Shown one piece after another: positions 21,057 to 29,878 of a stretch of DNA of 32,336 bases; positions within the stretch are counted from its first letter, which is position 1; every line of letters begins with the position of its first letter. Below the pieces are notes generated by a model. That model worked only from the letters and a program-made list of their open reading frames with translations. It was not told where the DNA came from and searched no databases. The position numbers were made by a program, and so were the translations under genes. The stretch spans positions 1-32,336 of the IMG/VR virus record IMGVR_UViG_3300045258_000011; one strand, written 5' to 3'. The DNA is from a virus.

Positions 21057-22756
21057 ACGTCTTGAAGCTTCTAAAATACCTGCTCGTCGATGCATTTACA
21101 TTCTACGGCGGCGGAAAAGGCGGCGGCGGTGGCTCGGCTCCTTCTTATCCCGATCCAACGAAGATTGCGCAGGCGACCACGCAAACGAATACGGACACGG
21201 CGGCCTATAACAAGGCGCTGAACCTCAATAACTATTCGAACGCGTTTGGCTCGCAGCAGTCGACGCAGACGGGGACCGATCCGACGACCGGCGCACCGAT
21301 CTATAACACTCAACTAAGCGCTAATCCGCAACTTACCGGGGCCCTTAGCGGCTTGTTGGGTCAGGCAGGACAGAGCGGGCAGACGAATGCCAATGCGCTG
21401 AATGGTCTGTATTCGCTGAACAACAATTACAACGGCCTCGGTAGCCAGTTCTCCGGCTTGGCACAGCAGCAGCTTGGGCTTAACCAAGGTATTAGCAATC
21501 TAAATAATCAGTACGGTGACATCAGCCATGGTCTTAACGGGCTGAACAATAACTACGGCGATCAAACGCAATCGCTTTATGGACTCAACGGAGCCTACGC
21601 TGGACAGTCCCAAGGGTTGGGGAATCTAGGCTCTCAATATGCATCGCTCGGCGGGGGGCTGAATTCGCTTCAGTCTCAATTAGGCGGCATCAATGGTCAG
21701 CTTGGCGGCCTCGGGTCGCAACTGAACCAAGGCCAAGCCGCGCAGGCACAACAGCAAGGTCAGAACGCGGCCTATGCGGCGCAGAAGCAATATCTCGACC
21801 CACAGTTCTCGCAGCAGGGCGAATCGCTGAGCGCGCAGCTTGCCAATCAAGGTCTTACTCCGGGTTCTGAGGCGTACAACAACGCTCAGACGAACTTCAA
21901 TAACACGAAGCAACAGGCATATAGCAACGCGCAGAACCAAGCGATCATGACCGGATCGCAACTCGGCGCCCAGAATTTGCAAAATCAGATTTCCGGCATC
22001 AATACCCAAGCCGGATTGCTAGGCCAGCAGGGTTCGAACCTGATGAACTCGGCGAATCTATATGGTCAGCAAGGAAACATGCTTGGCGCTCAAGCCGGTC
22101 TTATCGGCCAGCAAAGCGGGCTTACCGGTCAACAGGCAGGTCTTGTCGGCCAACAGACAGGGATTACGGGCCAGCAGGCAGGACTCTACGGGCAACAGGC
22201 CGGACTCACCGGGCAGCAGGCCGGATTGTACGGCCTTCAGGGTAGCAACATTTCCAACGCTGGCGCTTTGTACGGTCAGCAAGGCAATACATATGGCGCG
22301 CAATCCGGGCTGATGGGCCAGCTTTCCTCGAATGCGAACCTCCCATACTCGCAACTCGGCAGTATCGCGAGCCTGATCCCGGGGTATTCGGGCACCGGTC
22401 AGAGCAGTGCGGCTCCAGCGGACATCGCCGGCCTCTATAACAACCAGTATCAGTCTCAACTCGCCGGCTACAACGCAGGCCAAGCTAGTTCCAACAATAC
22501 GATGAGCGGCCTGTTCGGTCTTGGCTCTGCCGGCATCATGGGCATGATGATGTCCGATCGGCGCGCGAAACGCTCCATCAAGCGTGTTGGGACATGGGCG
22601 AATGGATTGGGCGTCTATACCTATCGGTATATGTGGGAACCGAAGAACGTCCGGCATCTCGGGTTCATGGCAGACGAGGTGCGCAAGATTGCTCCGCAGG
22701 CTGTGCGCCGCGGCGCCGACGGCTTCGATCGCGTCAACTACCAAATGGCGGCTTAA
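21053..22756 (+). CDS. Repeat-rich internal virion protein with C-terminal S74-type chaperone domain
   Basis: A 567-residue protein; start 21053 overlaps the GNAT stop (ATGA). The N-terminus is hydrophobic, then Gly-rich (YGGGKGGGGGSAPSYPDPTK). Residues about 100-240 carry Asn/Gln/Gly/Leu repeats (LNNNYG, GLGSQ, SLGGGL). Residues 345-393 carry seven GQQ-A-G-L-x heptads. Residues about 500-567 match the S74 peptidase/intramolecular chaperone: M-S501-D-R-R-A-K506-R-S-I-K, then YTYRYMW, RHLGFMADEV, APQAV and VNYQM, with the Ser/Lys pair present. S74 domains help trimer folding and cleave themselves off. Ejection-protein position and repeats suggest a role in DNA delivery. Confidence 0.7.
   Translation: MNVLKLLKYLLVDAFTFYGGGKGGGGGSAPSYPDPTKIAQATTQTNTDTAAYNKALNLNNYSNAFGSQQSTQTGTDPTTGAPIYNTQLSANPQLTGALSGLLGQAGQSGQTNANALNGLYSLNNNYNGLGSQFSGLAQQQLGLNQGISNLNNQYGDISHGLNGLNNNYGDQTQSLYGLNGAYAGQSQGLGNLGSQYASLGGGLNSLQSQLGGINGQLGGLGSQLNQGQAAQAQQQGQNAAYAAQKQYLDPQFSQQGESLSAQLANQGLTPGSEAYNNAQTNFNNTKQQAYSNAQNQAIMTGSQLGAQNLQNQISGINTQAGLLGQQGSNLMNSANLYGQQGNMLGAQAGLIGQQSGLTGQQAGLVGQQTGITGQQAGLYGQQAGLTGQQAGLYGLQGSNISNAGALYGQQGNTYGAQSGLMGQLSSNANLPYSQLGSIASLIPGYSGTGQSSAAPADIAGLYNNQYQSQLAGYNAGQASSNNTMSGLFGLGSAGIMGMMMSDRRAKRSIKRVGTWANGLGVYTYRYMWEPKNVRHLGFMADEVRKIAPQAVRRGADGFDRVNYQMAA
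22085..22231 (+). repeat. Seven tandem 21-bp coding repeats (GQQAGLx heptads)
   Basis: Seven in-frame units encoding G-(Q/A)-Q-(A/S/T)-G-(L/I)-x. The nucleotide copies vary at synonymous positions (GGCCAGCAA, GGTCAACAG, GGGCAGCAG), so the protein repeat is under selection rather than being a fresh slippage array. Confidence 0.85.
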
Positions 22757-23851
22757 ATGGGCGTCTTCGGAAATTCGCTCAGCGCTGGCAACCAAGATTC
22801 GCCGATTGGCGCTATCGGCGGGAAAATCCAAAAGTGGACTGATCCTATCGCATGGATCCCCGGCGGGATCGGCGATAAGTGGGTGAACCTCACGTCGCAT
22901 CAGATTCCGAAGATGACGAATCAGGTGCTCCAGCCGATCGCGCAGCCGATTAACAAGATGGATTCCGCAGTTAACCCGTTGCGCAAAATTGGAATCGTCA
23001 ACAACCTAGCAAACACGGCATATGCGAAGCCTGGCGATGCGATCGGGATCGGGATCGGCTCGGCGTTCACTGGCGGCGCATTGGGTGGTGCATTGGGCGC
23101 AGCAGGAGGAAGCGGAGCGGGTGCAGCAGCCGGCGCAGGTGCTGCGGGCGCCGCTGATGCAGGTATCGGAGGCGCTGCGGCGGCTGGGGGCGGCGGACTG
23201 TTCGGAGGCGGCGGCTTATCTGGTCTATTCGGCGCTGGTGGCTTAGGCGGCAGCACGACCGCAGGAACAGCCCTTGGGACTGGTCTCGGAACAGATGCGG
23301 CCGCGACCGGTGGAATTACGGGCGGTGCTGGTGGATTGACAGGCTTGTTCAGCGGCCCGGCTGCATTCGGCGATGCGGGCTTGACCGGCACTGTCTCGGC
23401 GGGCGGCTCAGGGCTTGGCGGGGCGATGGCCGGCGATATGGGGGGCGCTCTCGGTTCATCGCCTACCGGTCTATTTAGCGGCTTGCTTCCTGGTGGCGGC
23501 ATGAGCGGCACGGCGAGCGGCGCGCTCGGAGGCGGCCTGTCTGGTGCGTCCGCAGGCGGCTCGTCGATCGGTGGCGCTTCGATGGGAGGATTGCTGAATA
23601 ACAGCACCTTCATGAACATGGCGCAGCAGATGCTAAGCCAGCAGAGCAAGAACAACCAGCAGCAATCGCAACAGAATCAGCAGGCGGCGAACCAAAATAA
23701 CTTCAGCCCGAGTAACGCTGCGCTGATGAACTACGCGATGAATCAGCAGAACGTGGCGAACACGCAATCGCTTCAGCAAAACCTCGCGCGGGATCAGCAG
23801 CGCAGACAAGCACTTGCATACGCATTGAATCAGGGGAACATCTATGGCTAG
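22757..23851 (+). CDS. Gly/Ala-rich internal (ejection) protein
   Basis: A 364-residue protein starting MGVFGNSLSAGN immediately after the previous TAA. Residues about 90-290 are very Gly/Ala-rich (GIGIGSAFTGGALGGALGAAGG), with hydrophobic stretches that could insert in membranes. Residues about 290-364 are Gln/Asn-rich and helical (NMAQQMLSQQSKNNQQQ). Low-complexity, membrane-active proteins in this position are ejection proteins that leave the head ahead of DNA and form a channel across the envelope. Role inferred from composition and neighbours. The stop overlaps the next start. Confidence 0.6.
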   Translation: MGVFGNSLSAGNQDSPIGAIGGKIQKWTDPIAWIPGGIGDKWVNLTSHQIPKMTNQVLQPIAQPINKMDSAVNPLRKIGIVNNLANTAYAKPGDAIGIGIGSAFTGGALGGALGAAGGSGAGAAAGAGAAGAADAGIGGAAAAGGGGLFGGGGLSGLFGAGGLGGSTTAGTALGTGLGTDAAATGGITGGAGGLTGLFSGPAAFGDAGLTGTVSAGGSGLGGAMAGDMGGALGSSPTGLFSGLLPGGGMSGTASGALGGGLSGASAGGSSIGGASMGGLLNNSTFMNMAQQMLSQQSKNNQQQSQQNQQAANQNNFSPSNAALMNYAMNQQNVANTQSLQQNLARDQQRRQALAYALNQGNIYG

Positions 23852-25772
23852 CGCAGCAATGCCGGGAATGACGGTTCTTCCGCAGTTTCAGGGGAACGCA
23901 TATCAGCTTCAGCAGCAGCAGGCGTTAGCGCAGGCTCTGATGCAGCAATCCTTCCAGCCGCAGAACACCCAGGCTGTCGGATCGGGCCAATATTCGATCG
24001 TGCCGAAGTACAGCGCTGTCGGTGGGCTTGCGCAACTTGGTCAAGCGCTGATGGCGGCGAAGATGCAGCAAAACGTCGCCCAAGGGTATAACCAGCTTGG
24101 TCAGAATCAATGGGCTGCTCTTACTGGTTCACCTCCTGCATCGTCTGGCACTGGCGGCACTTCGGATGGGTCAAGTGACTCGTCGAGCGCGAATCCACAA
24201 GCGCTGGCAAGCGCACTTGGCAGCAGCGGATCAACGGCGCCGGCACAAACTGCTGCCCCGCAACAGAGCGGAGGATTGCTTTCGCCTGGTGGTCCGCTGA
24301 ATCCGAACGGCATCCCGACGACCGCAGCAGCAATGATGTATATGACGCCGGAAGGGCAAAAGGAACTGTTCAAGTCGACTGCTGCGGCATATGCGCCGAC
24401 CGATACGACGCGCATGGGTCGTCAAGCCGGATATACCCCCGAACAGATTCAACAGGCTAACTCTGGCCGCATATTCAAGGATAACTATGTGAGCCCGAAT
24501 CAATACGGCCCGAACATGGTCGTTCAAGACCCGAAGACCGGTGCGATTTCGACTACCCCGTCTGCTGCTCCCGCAGGTGCTCAGAATATTATGGGGGCGG
24601 ACGGAAAGTTTTATACGGTTCCGGTCCAAGGCGGCACGGCGGCAATTCAAGCCGAAGCAGCGGCGAAGGCCGGAGGCGAGGGAAGCCAGCTTCCGTATGA
24701 TAAGGGAGTAGACGCAAGCGGAAACCCGCTTCCGGTCATGAGCCGAACGCAGGCCGCTACCGGAAATATGCCGCTCCCGATGCGCAACAACAATCCCGGC
24801 GCTGTTTCGCCCGGCGGCCAGGTCGCACAATATCCAGATATGCAAACCGGTTTGGCCGCGATGGATAAGAACCTCGCGAGTTATGCGGGTAAGCCGGATG
24901 CGGGAACGCTCGGCGGCGTGATTACGAAATGGGTCGGCTCGCCAGCAAATGCGCCGGCATATATCAAGGATGTCACGTCCCGTCTTGGTATCCCTGCGAG
25001 CTCGCCGGTTGATTTGACAAATCCTGCACAACGTCAAGCGATCTCGACGGCAATCATGCTGCATGAAAATGGCCCGAGCGCTGTGTTTTCCGGTAAGCAA
25101 GGCGCGGGTAGCGGGGGTGGTGCGCCGGCCGCGGGGGGCGCAATCTATGCTGCTCCCCCGATGGGCGCACAAGCCAACGCAGAGGCGACGACAAAAGGCC
25201 AAGTCGACACGATGCAGAAGTCGTATCAGAACTTGCAAACGGTACGCTCTGGCGCGCCAGCAGCCCTTCAAGACGTGGACAACATGTCGAAGCTTGCGCA
25301 GGGCGCCTCGATGGCTACGATCGGTCCCGCTGGCGCAAAATTCGCCGGCCTGTTCAGCGCCAACGCGGCCGAATACGAGAAGTCGCGCGACAACCTCGTG
25401 ACGAATCTCGGCTCTCAGCTCGGCATCAATTCAGACGCAGCGCGCGATCTCGTCTACGGCTCGATTCCTTCGTATGGTGCACCGAAACAAGCGGTTCAAA
25501 ATGGTCTTGACACACTGCGCGGACAGATTCAAACGCGTCTGCTGAAGTCCGATTACTTGTCCGGCGCCTATACCTCTGGTGATGCAAAGGCATACAACCA
25601 GAAGGAAAACCAGTTCGATCAGAACATGACGCCCGCGGTCGCCAATCAGGTGTCGAGCTTCAATTCCATGCCAACCGGTCCAGCAAAAGCGCAGGCTTTG
25701 AAAGCTGCGGCATCTAATCCGCAATTGCGTCAGCGGCTTGAATGGGCTGTCTCGAACGGGATTCTGAAATGA
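23844..25772 (+). CDS. Internal virion protein with peptidoglycan-hydrolase (P5/transglycosylase-like) domain
   Basis: A 642-residue protein. The N-terminal 100 residues are Gln-rich helices (QLQQQQALAQALMQQSF). Residues about 300-420 resemble the lytic domain found in phage structural proteins of the PRD1 P5/transglycosylase type: MPLPMRNNNPGAVSPGG, YPDMQTGLAAMDKNLASY, TLGGVITKWVGSPAN, PAYIKDVTSRLGI and ISTAIMLHENG. The C-terminal 190 residues are helical. It would open the cell wall locally during DNA entry. The start overlaps the upstream gene by 8 bp and the stop is ATGA-coupled. Confidence 0.7.
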   Translation: MASAAMPGMTVLPQFQGNAYQLQQQQALAQALMQQSFQPQNTQAVGSGQYSIVPKYSAVGGLAQLGQALMAAKMQQNVAQGYNQLGQNQWAALTGSPPASSGTGGTSDGSSDSSSANPQALASALGSSGSTAPAQTAAPQQSGGLLSPGGPLNPNGIPTTAAAMMYMTPEGQKELFKSTAAAYAPTDTTRMGRQAGYTPEQIQQANSGRIFKDNYVSPNQYGPNMVVQDPKTGAISTTPSAAPAGAQNIMGADGKFYTVPVQGGTAAIQAEAAAKAGGEGSQLPYDKGVDASGNPLPVMSRTQAATGNMPLPMRNNNPGAVSPGGQVAQYPDMQTGLAAMDKNLASYAGKPDAGTLGGVITKWVGSPANAPAYIKDVTSRLGIPASSPVDLTNPAQRQAISTAIMLHENGPSAVFSGKQGAGSGGGAPAAGGAIYAAPPMGAQANAEATTKGQVDTMQKSYQNLQTVRSGAPAALQDVDNMSKLAQGASMATIGPAGAKFAGLFSANAAEYEKSRDNLVTNLGSQLGINSDAARDLVYGSIPSYGAPKQAVQNGLDTLRGQIQTRLLKSDYLSGAYTSGDAKAYNQKENQFDQNMTPAVANQVSSFNSMPTGPAKAQALKAAASNPQLRQRLEWAVSNGILK

Positions 25773-27502
25773 GCGCCTTGGATGATCTAATCGTGAGTAA
25801 CGCTGCGCCGCAGCAGGCGTCTCCGCTGGATGCGCTGATCGCGACCAATGCGCAAGCGGCATCTGCTCCGCAAGCTACATCGGCTCCCGCGGCGACAGGT
25901 CAACCACCGCCTCAACCGCCGCAGCCTCCGCAACAAGGGGCGCCAGGATATTTGGCATCGCTCGGCGCAGGCTTGGGACATGGGTTCGGAAACACCGTTC
26001 TCGGCGCTCAAGAATTGCTTGGAAAAGGGCTGAGCGCGGTGGGATCGGACAATGTTGGTCCATGGCTCGTCAACGATGCGCAGCAGGGCGTCAAGAACTT
26101 AGACACTCAGAATCAGCCTTATGCGGCAGCGAACCCGCTCACGAATACCGCGGGCAAGATCGGCGGCAATATCGTTGCTACTGCTCCGTTGGCGACTCTA
26201 GCGCCGGCCGCCGCTACGGCAACTGCGCTCGGTCGAATTGGAACTGGTGCGGCTGTAGGTGCTGCAAGCGGGGCGATGACGCCTTCTGATCCGAACAGCC
26301 AAGAGGGCTATTGGCAGCAGAAAGGAACCCAAGCAGGTACAGGCGCAGTCTTTGGCGCGGGCGGAGCAACACTCGCAAATGCACTGGGGAAGGTCATTTC
26401 TGGTGCTAGTGGAACCGCGCAAAGGACGTTGGCAGATGCCGGTGTCACGATGACACCCGGCCAAACGCTAGGCGGCGGCTTTGCGCGCACTGAAGATAAG
26501 CTTACGAGCGTCCCGATCCTCGGCGACATGATCAAGAACGCTCAGCAACGCTCGGTCCAAAGCTTCAATAAAGCTGTCTACAATGACGTGCTCTCGCCGA
26601 TCGGCAAGACTTATGACGGACCAGTAGGGCAGGACGCAGTGCAGGCCGTAAAGTCTCAGATCAGCAATGCCTACGATGGCGCGCTGTCTAATATGACGTT
26701 CAAGGCGACAGACCCGCTGTTTCAGAAAGACATCTCGAATCTTACCGGCCTTGCTCAGAATCTCCCGGCTCAGCAGCAGCAGACGTTCATGAATATCCTG
26801 AAAACTCAGGTCATGGGCAAGTTGGGGCCGCAAGGGAACATGGACGGTCCAACGCTGAAGGGCGCTCAAAGCGAGCTTTCTAGGATTGCAAGCGGATATT
26901 CAAGCGATGCGTCTTTCGACAATCGCCAATTAGGCGCAGCAGTTGGCGAGATAAAAAACGCCATCGATACATCGCTAACGCGCTATAACGCGCCTGCCGA
27001 TGTGCAGAATCTTTCGAACGCCAACGCGGCGTATGCGAAATTCGTGCGCCTTCGAGCTGCGGCCGGATCACAAGGCGCAATGAACAACGATGGCATTTTC
27101 ACCGCCGGTCAGCTTCAGAATGCCGTTCGAAGTTCTGATAAGTCGGTCGGAAAGGGCGCAACGGCAACAGGAAATGCGCTCATGCAGGATTTGTCTAGTG
27201 CCGGCCAAAGTGTGCTCGGCTCGAAATATCCTGATAGCGGAACGCCAGGACGCGCGGCCCTGATGGGAATTCTCGGCGCATTAGGTGGCGGCGGAGCGAC
27301 GGCAGCTGGATTTGGTGTTCCTACCCTTGCGGCAGCCGCGGCAGCAGGGCTATCCGCGCTTCCCTATACCGGCATCGGGCAACGAGCTACGCAGGCGGCT
27401 CTTATGGCTCGACCAGCGTTTTCCCAACCGGTAGGCCAATTCGTTCAAAAAGGTGCGTCTCCCTTCGCGGCGGCGCTTGGCGCGGCACTCGCTAACCACT
27501 GA
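25769..27502 (+). CDS. Large internal virion (ejection) protein
   Basis: A 577-residue protein; the start at 25769 (MSALDDLIVSNAAPQQ) is ATGA-coupled. It has a Pro/Gln linker near residues 45-60, a Gly/Ala-rich hydrophobic part near 65-220 (PLATLAPAAATATALGRIG, AVGAASGAMT) and a long helical part near 260-480 (KNAQQRSVQSFNKAVYNDVL). The Ala-rich hydrophobic C-terminus ends in KGASPFAAALGAALANH. It is the fourth consecutive large internal protein and the last gene before the antisense HNH block. Family pattern only; no enzyme motif seen. Confidence 0.6.
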   Translation: MSALDDLIVSNAAPQQASPLDALIATNAQAASAPQATSAPAATGQPPPQPPQPPQQGAPGYLASLGAGLGHGFGNTVLGAQELLGKGLSAVGSDNVGPWLVNDAQQGVKNLDTQNQPYAAANPLTNTAGKIGGNIVATAPLATLAPAAATATALGRIGTGAAVGAASGAMTPSDPNSQEGYWQQKGTQAGTGAVFGAGGATLANALGKVISGASGTAQRTLADAGVTMTPGQTLGGGFARTEDKLTSVPILGDMIKNAQQRSVQSFNKAVYNDVLSPIGKTYDGPVGQDAVQAVKSQISNAYDGALSNMTFKATDPLFQKDISNLTGLAQNLPAQQQQTFMNILKTQVMGKLGPQGNMDGPTLKGAQSELSRIASGYSSDASFDNRQLGAAVGEIKNAIDTSLTRYNAPADVQNLSNANAAYAKFVRLRAAAGSQGAMNNDGIFTAGQLQNAVRSSDKSVGKGATATGNALMQDLSSAGQSVLGSKYPDSGTPGRAALMGILGALGGGGATAAGFGVPTLAAAAAAGLSALPYTGIGQRATQAALMARPAFSQPVGQFVQKGASPFAAALGAALANH

Positions 27503-27571
27503 CTTGATAGCCGGTATGGCACCGACAACGGCAGACGATATAGCGATCTGCCAGAAATGACTGTTGTTCAT
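27350..27571 (-). CDS. Possible antisense small membrane protein
   Basis: A 73-residue reading frame on the minus strand. ATG 27571 has AGGGAG five bases upstream. The N-terminus MNNSHFWQIAISSAVVGAIPAI is a plausible signal-anchor or transmembrane segment, followed by a strongly basic region (KRRREGRRTF). It starts 32 nt after the stop of the minus-strand HNH gene, so the two could share a transcript. The last 153 nt overlap the 3' end of the ejection gene in antisense, which lowers confidence in the C-terminus. It might be a holin-like fragment or chance. Confidence 0.35.
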   Translation of the reverse strand: MNNSHFWQIAISSAVVGAIPAIKSVVSECRAKRRREGRRTFLNELAYRLGKRWSSHKSRLRSSLPDAGIGKRG

Positions 27572-27603
27572 ATTTCTCCCTTTAAGGGCCGCCAAGTGCG
27601 GCA

Positions 27604-28218
27604 TTAGGCAGCCTTCTTTTGAAGGTAGCGTTCGGTGGCCATCATACTGCGACAGGTCAGGCAGCCGCGACCAGTTTTCACGAAATAGGTGTTTTCTTCG
27701 GTGTATTCGTGGCCTCTCTTGCAATGCGTTCTGGCGCGGCGCATTTTTGCAGCAGCTTCTATCGCCAATTTCATGTGGTTATGGTCTCGCGGAATGCGCA
27801 TGACGGTAAGCGCCTCCTCTAAAGGAATTCCGTTCGCAATGCGCTTCATGATGACATCGCCTCCGCGAAGTCCCAAACCATGCGCCCATTGCGTCGCGGT
27901 TTTGGTTACGCCGTTGAAAGTGATTCGGATATTGGTTCGGCGATTGTTGCCTTGATCTTTCATCGTCGCCCAAATGCAGTTTCCAGGCCCATATGCGAGG
28001 TTGTTGTCTTTCCTTTCAAGTGTCATTCCGTCAGGTCTCGGACCCATATCAGAGACGAAGTTTCTGAACCCGATCCCGCGCGGTATAAGCCATCGATCAC
28101 AGACCGTGATGCCTCGTCCGCCGTACGAGTGGTAAGCGGCGTTGGTCTTGCAATAGCAACGCTTTTTCATTGAAGCATAGAGCCAATAGTCTGGATGCTT
28201 TTGAGCTTTGAATTCCAT
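27604..28218 (-). CDS. HNH-type homing endonuclease, antisense between ejection and fibre genes
   Basis: A 204-residue protein with AAGGAG 9 nt upstream of ATG 28218. The nuclease block (YASMKKRCYCKTNAAYHSYG, GGRGITVCDRW, FVSDMGPRPDGMTLERKDNN, GPGNCIWATMKDQ) is the same family as the gene at 16325. The recognition module is KTATQWAHGLGL, then GGDVIMKRIANGIPLEEAL. It adds a C-terminal CKRGHEYTEENTYF ... CLTC zinc ribbon. It is transcribed against all its neighbours and sits in the gap before the tail-fibre gene, a typical homing site for selfish genes. Confidence 0.88.
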   Translation of the reverse strand: MEFKAQKHPDYWLYASMKKRCYCKTNAAYHSYGGRGITVCDRWLIPRGIGFRNFVSDMGPRPDGMTLERKDNNLAYGPGNCIWATMKDQGNNRRTNIRITFNGVTKTATQWAHGLGLRGGDVIMKRIANGIPLEEALTVMRIPRDHNHMKLAIEAAAKMRRARTHCKRGHEYTEENTYFVKTGRGCLTCRSMMATERYLQKKAA

Positions 28219-28275
28219 GTCTTGTTCTCCTTAGCGATCCTGACATTTTAACGCAATTTCAGATAGAGGTGTATC

Positions 28276-29829
28276 TTGCCATTTAACGGAAGTGGTATTT
28301 TCGGCCTCGCAGCGGGCAATCCTGTCATTACAGGAACAACGATATCGTCCAGCTGGGCGAACAACACTTTGGGCGATATATCTGCCAATGGCCTCACGAA
28401 TTGTTTGACGAAGGACGGCCAGCAGACTCCGATCGCGAACATCCCGCTTGGTGGCTTCCGGATCACCAACCTCGGCAACGGTACGGCGCTCACAGACGCT
28501 GCGAATCTTAGCCAAATCCAGAACAGCACTTCTACCGTACTCAGTTCGATCAGCGGAACAGGCGATGCGATCATTGCCGGCTCGGCTCCTGCAATTACTG
28601 CCTACACGGCTGGTCAGGAGTTCACCTACACGCCGACTTCGACTAACACGCTGACCAACCCGACGATCAACATTTCGTCGGTAGGCGCCAAGACGATTAC
28701 ACAATCGAACGGCCTTGGTCTGTGGTCAGGCGCACTCGCGGTAGGAACGCCGTATCAACTGTATTACGACGGCACGAATTTCCGCGTTCAGACGGGACAA
28801 CTCGCGCAGGGAATTCCGTACTATCAGAGCCGAACGAGCCATCGGAACTACATCGCCGACGGCAATTTCGATTTCTGGCGCTCCGGGACTTCGTTCACGA
28901 TCGCCTCAGGTCTTTTTCAATTCACGGCGGACATGTGGATTGTGTCGTCGGGCGGGGGATCGTCTTCCCTCACGATCTCGAAAACGAATTTTACAGCGGG
29001 CGGCACGCCCGTCGGGATGACGACGCCTGCCAATTCTTTCCTGAAGGCTTCACAGACGGTTGCAGCGACCGTTACCGGCAGCGGTATCAGCCAGCACATC
29101 CCCGGTGTTCGCACGCTTGAGAATCACACTGCGACCTATGGCGTATGGCTGTGGACGGATTCTGGAACGATCACCATTACGTCGCTCTCTACTACTCAAA
29201 ACTTCGGGGCTGGCGGAAGTGCAGGGGTAACGACAAACACCACTGTAAATTGGGTCATCACGACTACCCCGACATTCTTTTCGGCCTCGTTGGCAATTCC
29301 CTCGATTTCAGGAAAAACGATCGGTACGGACTTCTCGGATAACCTTTCAGTGCGGCTTAATTTGCCAGTGAGCGTCACGTTCGCTCTCAATATGGCACAA
29401 GTTCAGCTTGAAGAAAGCCCGCCCAATGCTCCGGCCGCAGGTCTCCCGACGCCGTTCGAATATAGGGGAGCGGATGCCGAATTGGGGCGGGTCAATCGGA
29501 GTGTTCAGAACCTTACCGATCCGGTCGCATTCCCACAGGAAGTGATCGGAACGGGCGTCTTCACGTCTGCGACAAACTTCCAGGCGCTGATTCCTCTTGC
29601 CGCACCTATGCGGCTGCAGCCTGTCTTGACATTCGTTTCCGGCACCGCAGCAGCATTTGTCGCAGTGGCAGGATCAAGCTTCGCGATCTCTGCTATGTCG
29701 TTAGTGACTGCCTCATCGTCGACGACAGGGCTGCTCGTGAACTGCACAGTGGCCGGCGCGACTACGGGTCAAGCCGGAATTTTGAGACTCAGCACAAGCG
29801 CCTTGTTGATTGCGGACGCGCGAGTGTGA
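28276..29829 (+). CDS. Tail fibre protein
   Basis: A 517-residue protein. The start is TTG at 28276, with GAGGTG at 28265-28270 and 5-nt spacing; no ATG is available and the N-terminus (M)PFNGSGIF fits the family. Residues about 10-90 hold the standard virion-attachment opening: GNPVITGTTISSSWANNTLGDIS, TKDGQQTPIANIPLGGFRITNLGNGT and DAANLSQIQ. A beta-rich shaft and a carbohydrate-binding-like part follow (NYIADGNFDFWRSGTSF, then QVQLEESP...PFEYR). It binds the host surface. It ends before an intrinsic terminator. Confidence 0.85.
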   Translation: MPFNGSGIFGLAAGNPVITGTTISSSWANNTLGDISANGLTNCLTKDGQQTPIANIPLGGFRITNLGNGTALTDAANLSQIQNSTSTVLSSISGTGDAIIAGSAPAITAYTAGQEFTYTPTSTNTLTNPTINISSVGAKTITQSNGLGLWSGALAVGTPYQLYYDGTNFRVQTGQLAQGIPYYQSRTSHRNYIADGNFDFWRSGTSFTIASGLFQFTADMWIVSSGGGSSSLTISKTNFTAGGTPVGMTTPANSFLKASQTVAATVTGSGISQHIPGVRTLENHTATYGVWLWTDSGTITITSLSTTQNFGAGGSAGVTTNTTVNWVITTTPTFFSASLAIPSISGKTIGTDFSDNLSVRLNLPVSVTFALNMAQVQLEESPPNAPAAGLPTPFEYRGADAELGRVNRSVQNLTDPVAFPQEVIGTGVFTSATNFQALIPLAAPMRLQPVLTFVSGTAAAFVAVAGSSFAISAMSLVTASSSTTGLLVNCTVAGATTGQAGILRLSTSALLIADARV

Positions 29830-29844
29830 CGCACAAAAAACAAT

Positions 29845-29866
29845 AGCCGCCTAGAGCGGCTTTTTT
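29845..29866 (+). terminator. Intrinsic terminator after the tail fibre
   Basis: Stem AGCCGC/GCGGCT (29845-29850 with 29856-29861), loop CTAGA, then a six-T run. Loop and layout resemble the terminator at 5843. It separates fibre from lysis genes. Confidence 0.8.
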
Positions 29867-29878
29867 ACGGGGCTTCGA

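Noticed and set aside
22085-22231. CRISPR array
   Set aside because: Units are 21 bp, directly tandem, in frame within a protein and vary at synonymous sites; there are no spacers.
24231-25271. Minus-strand ORF of 346 codons opposite the peptidoglycan-hydrolase virion gene
   Set aside because: Arg/Cys/Ile-rich shadow without ribosome site or domain.
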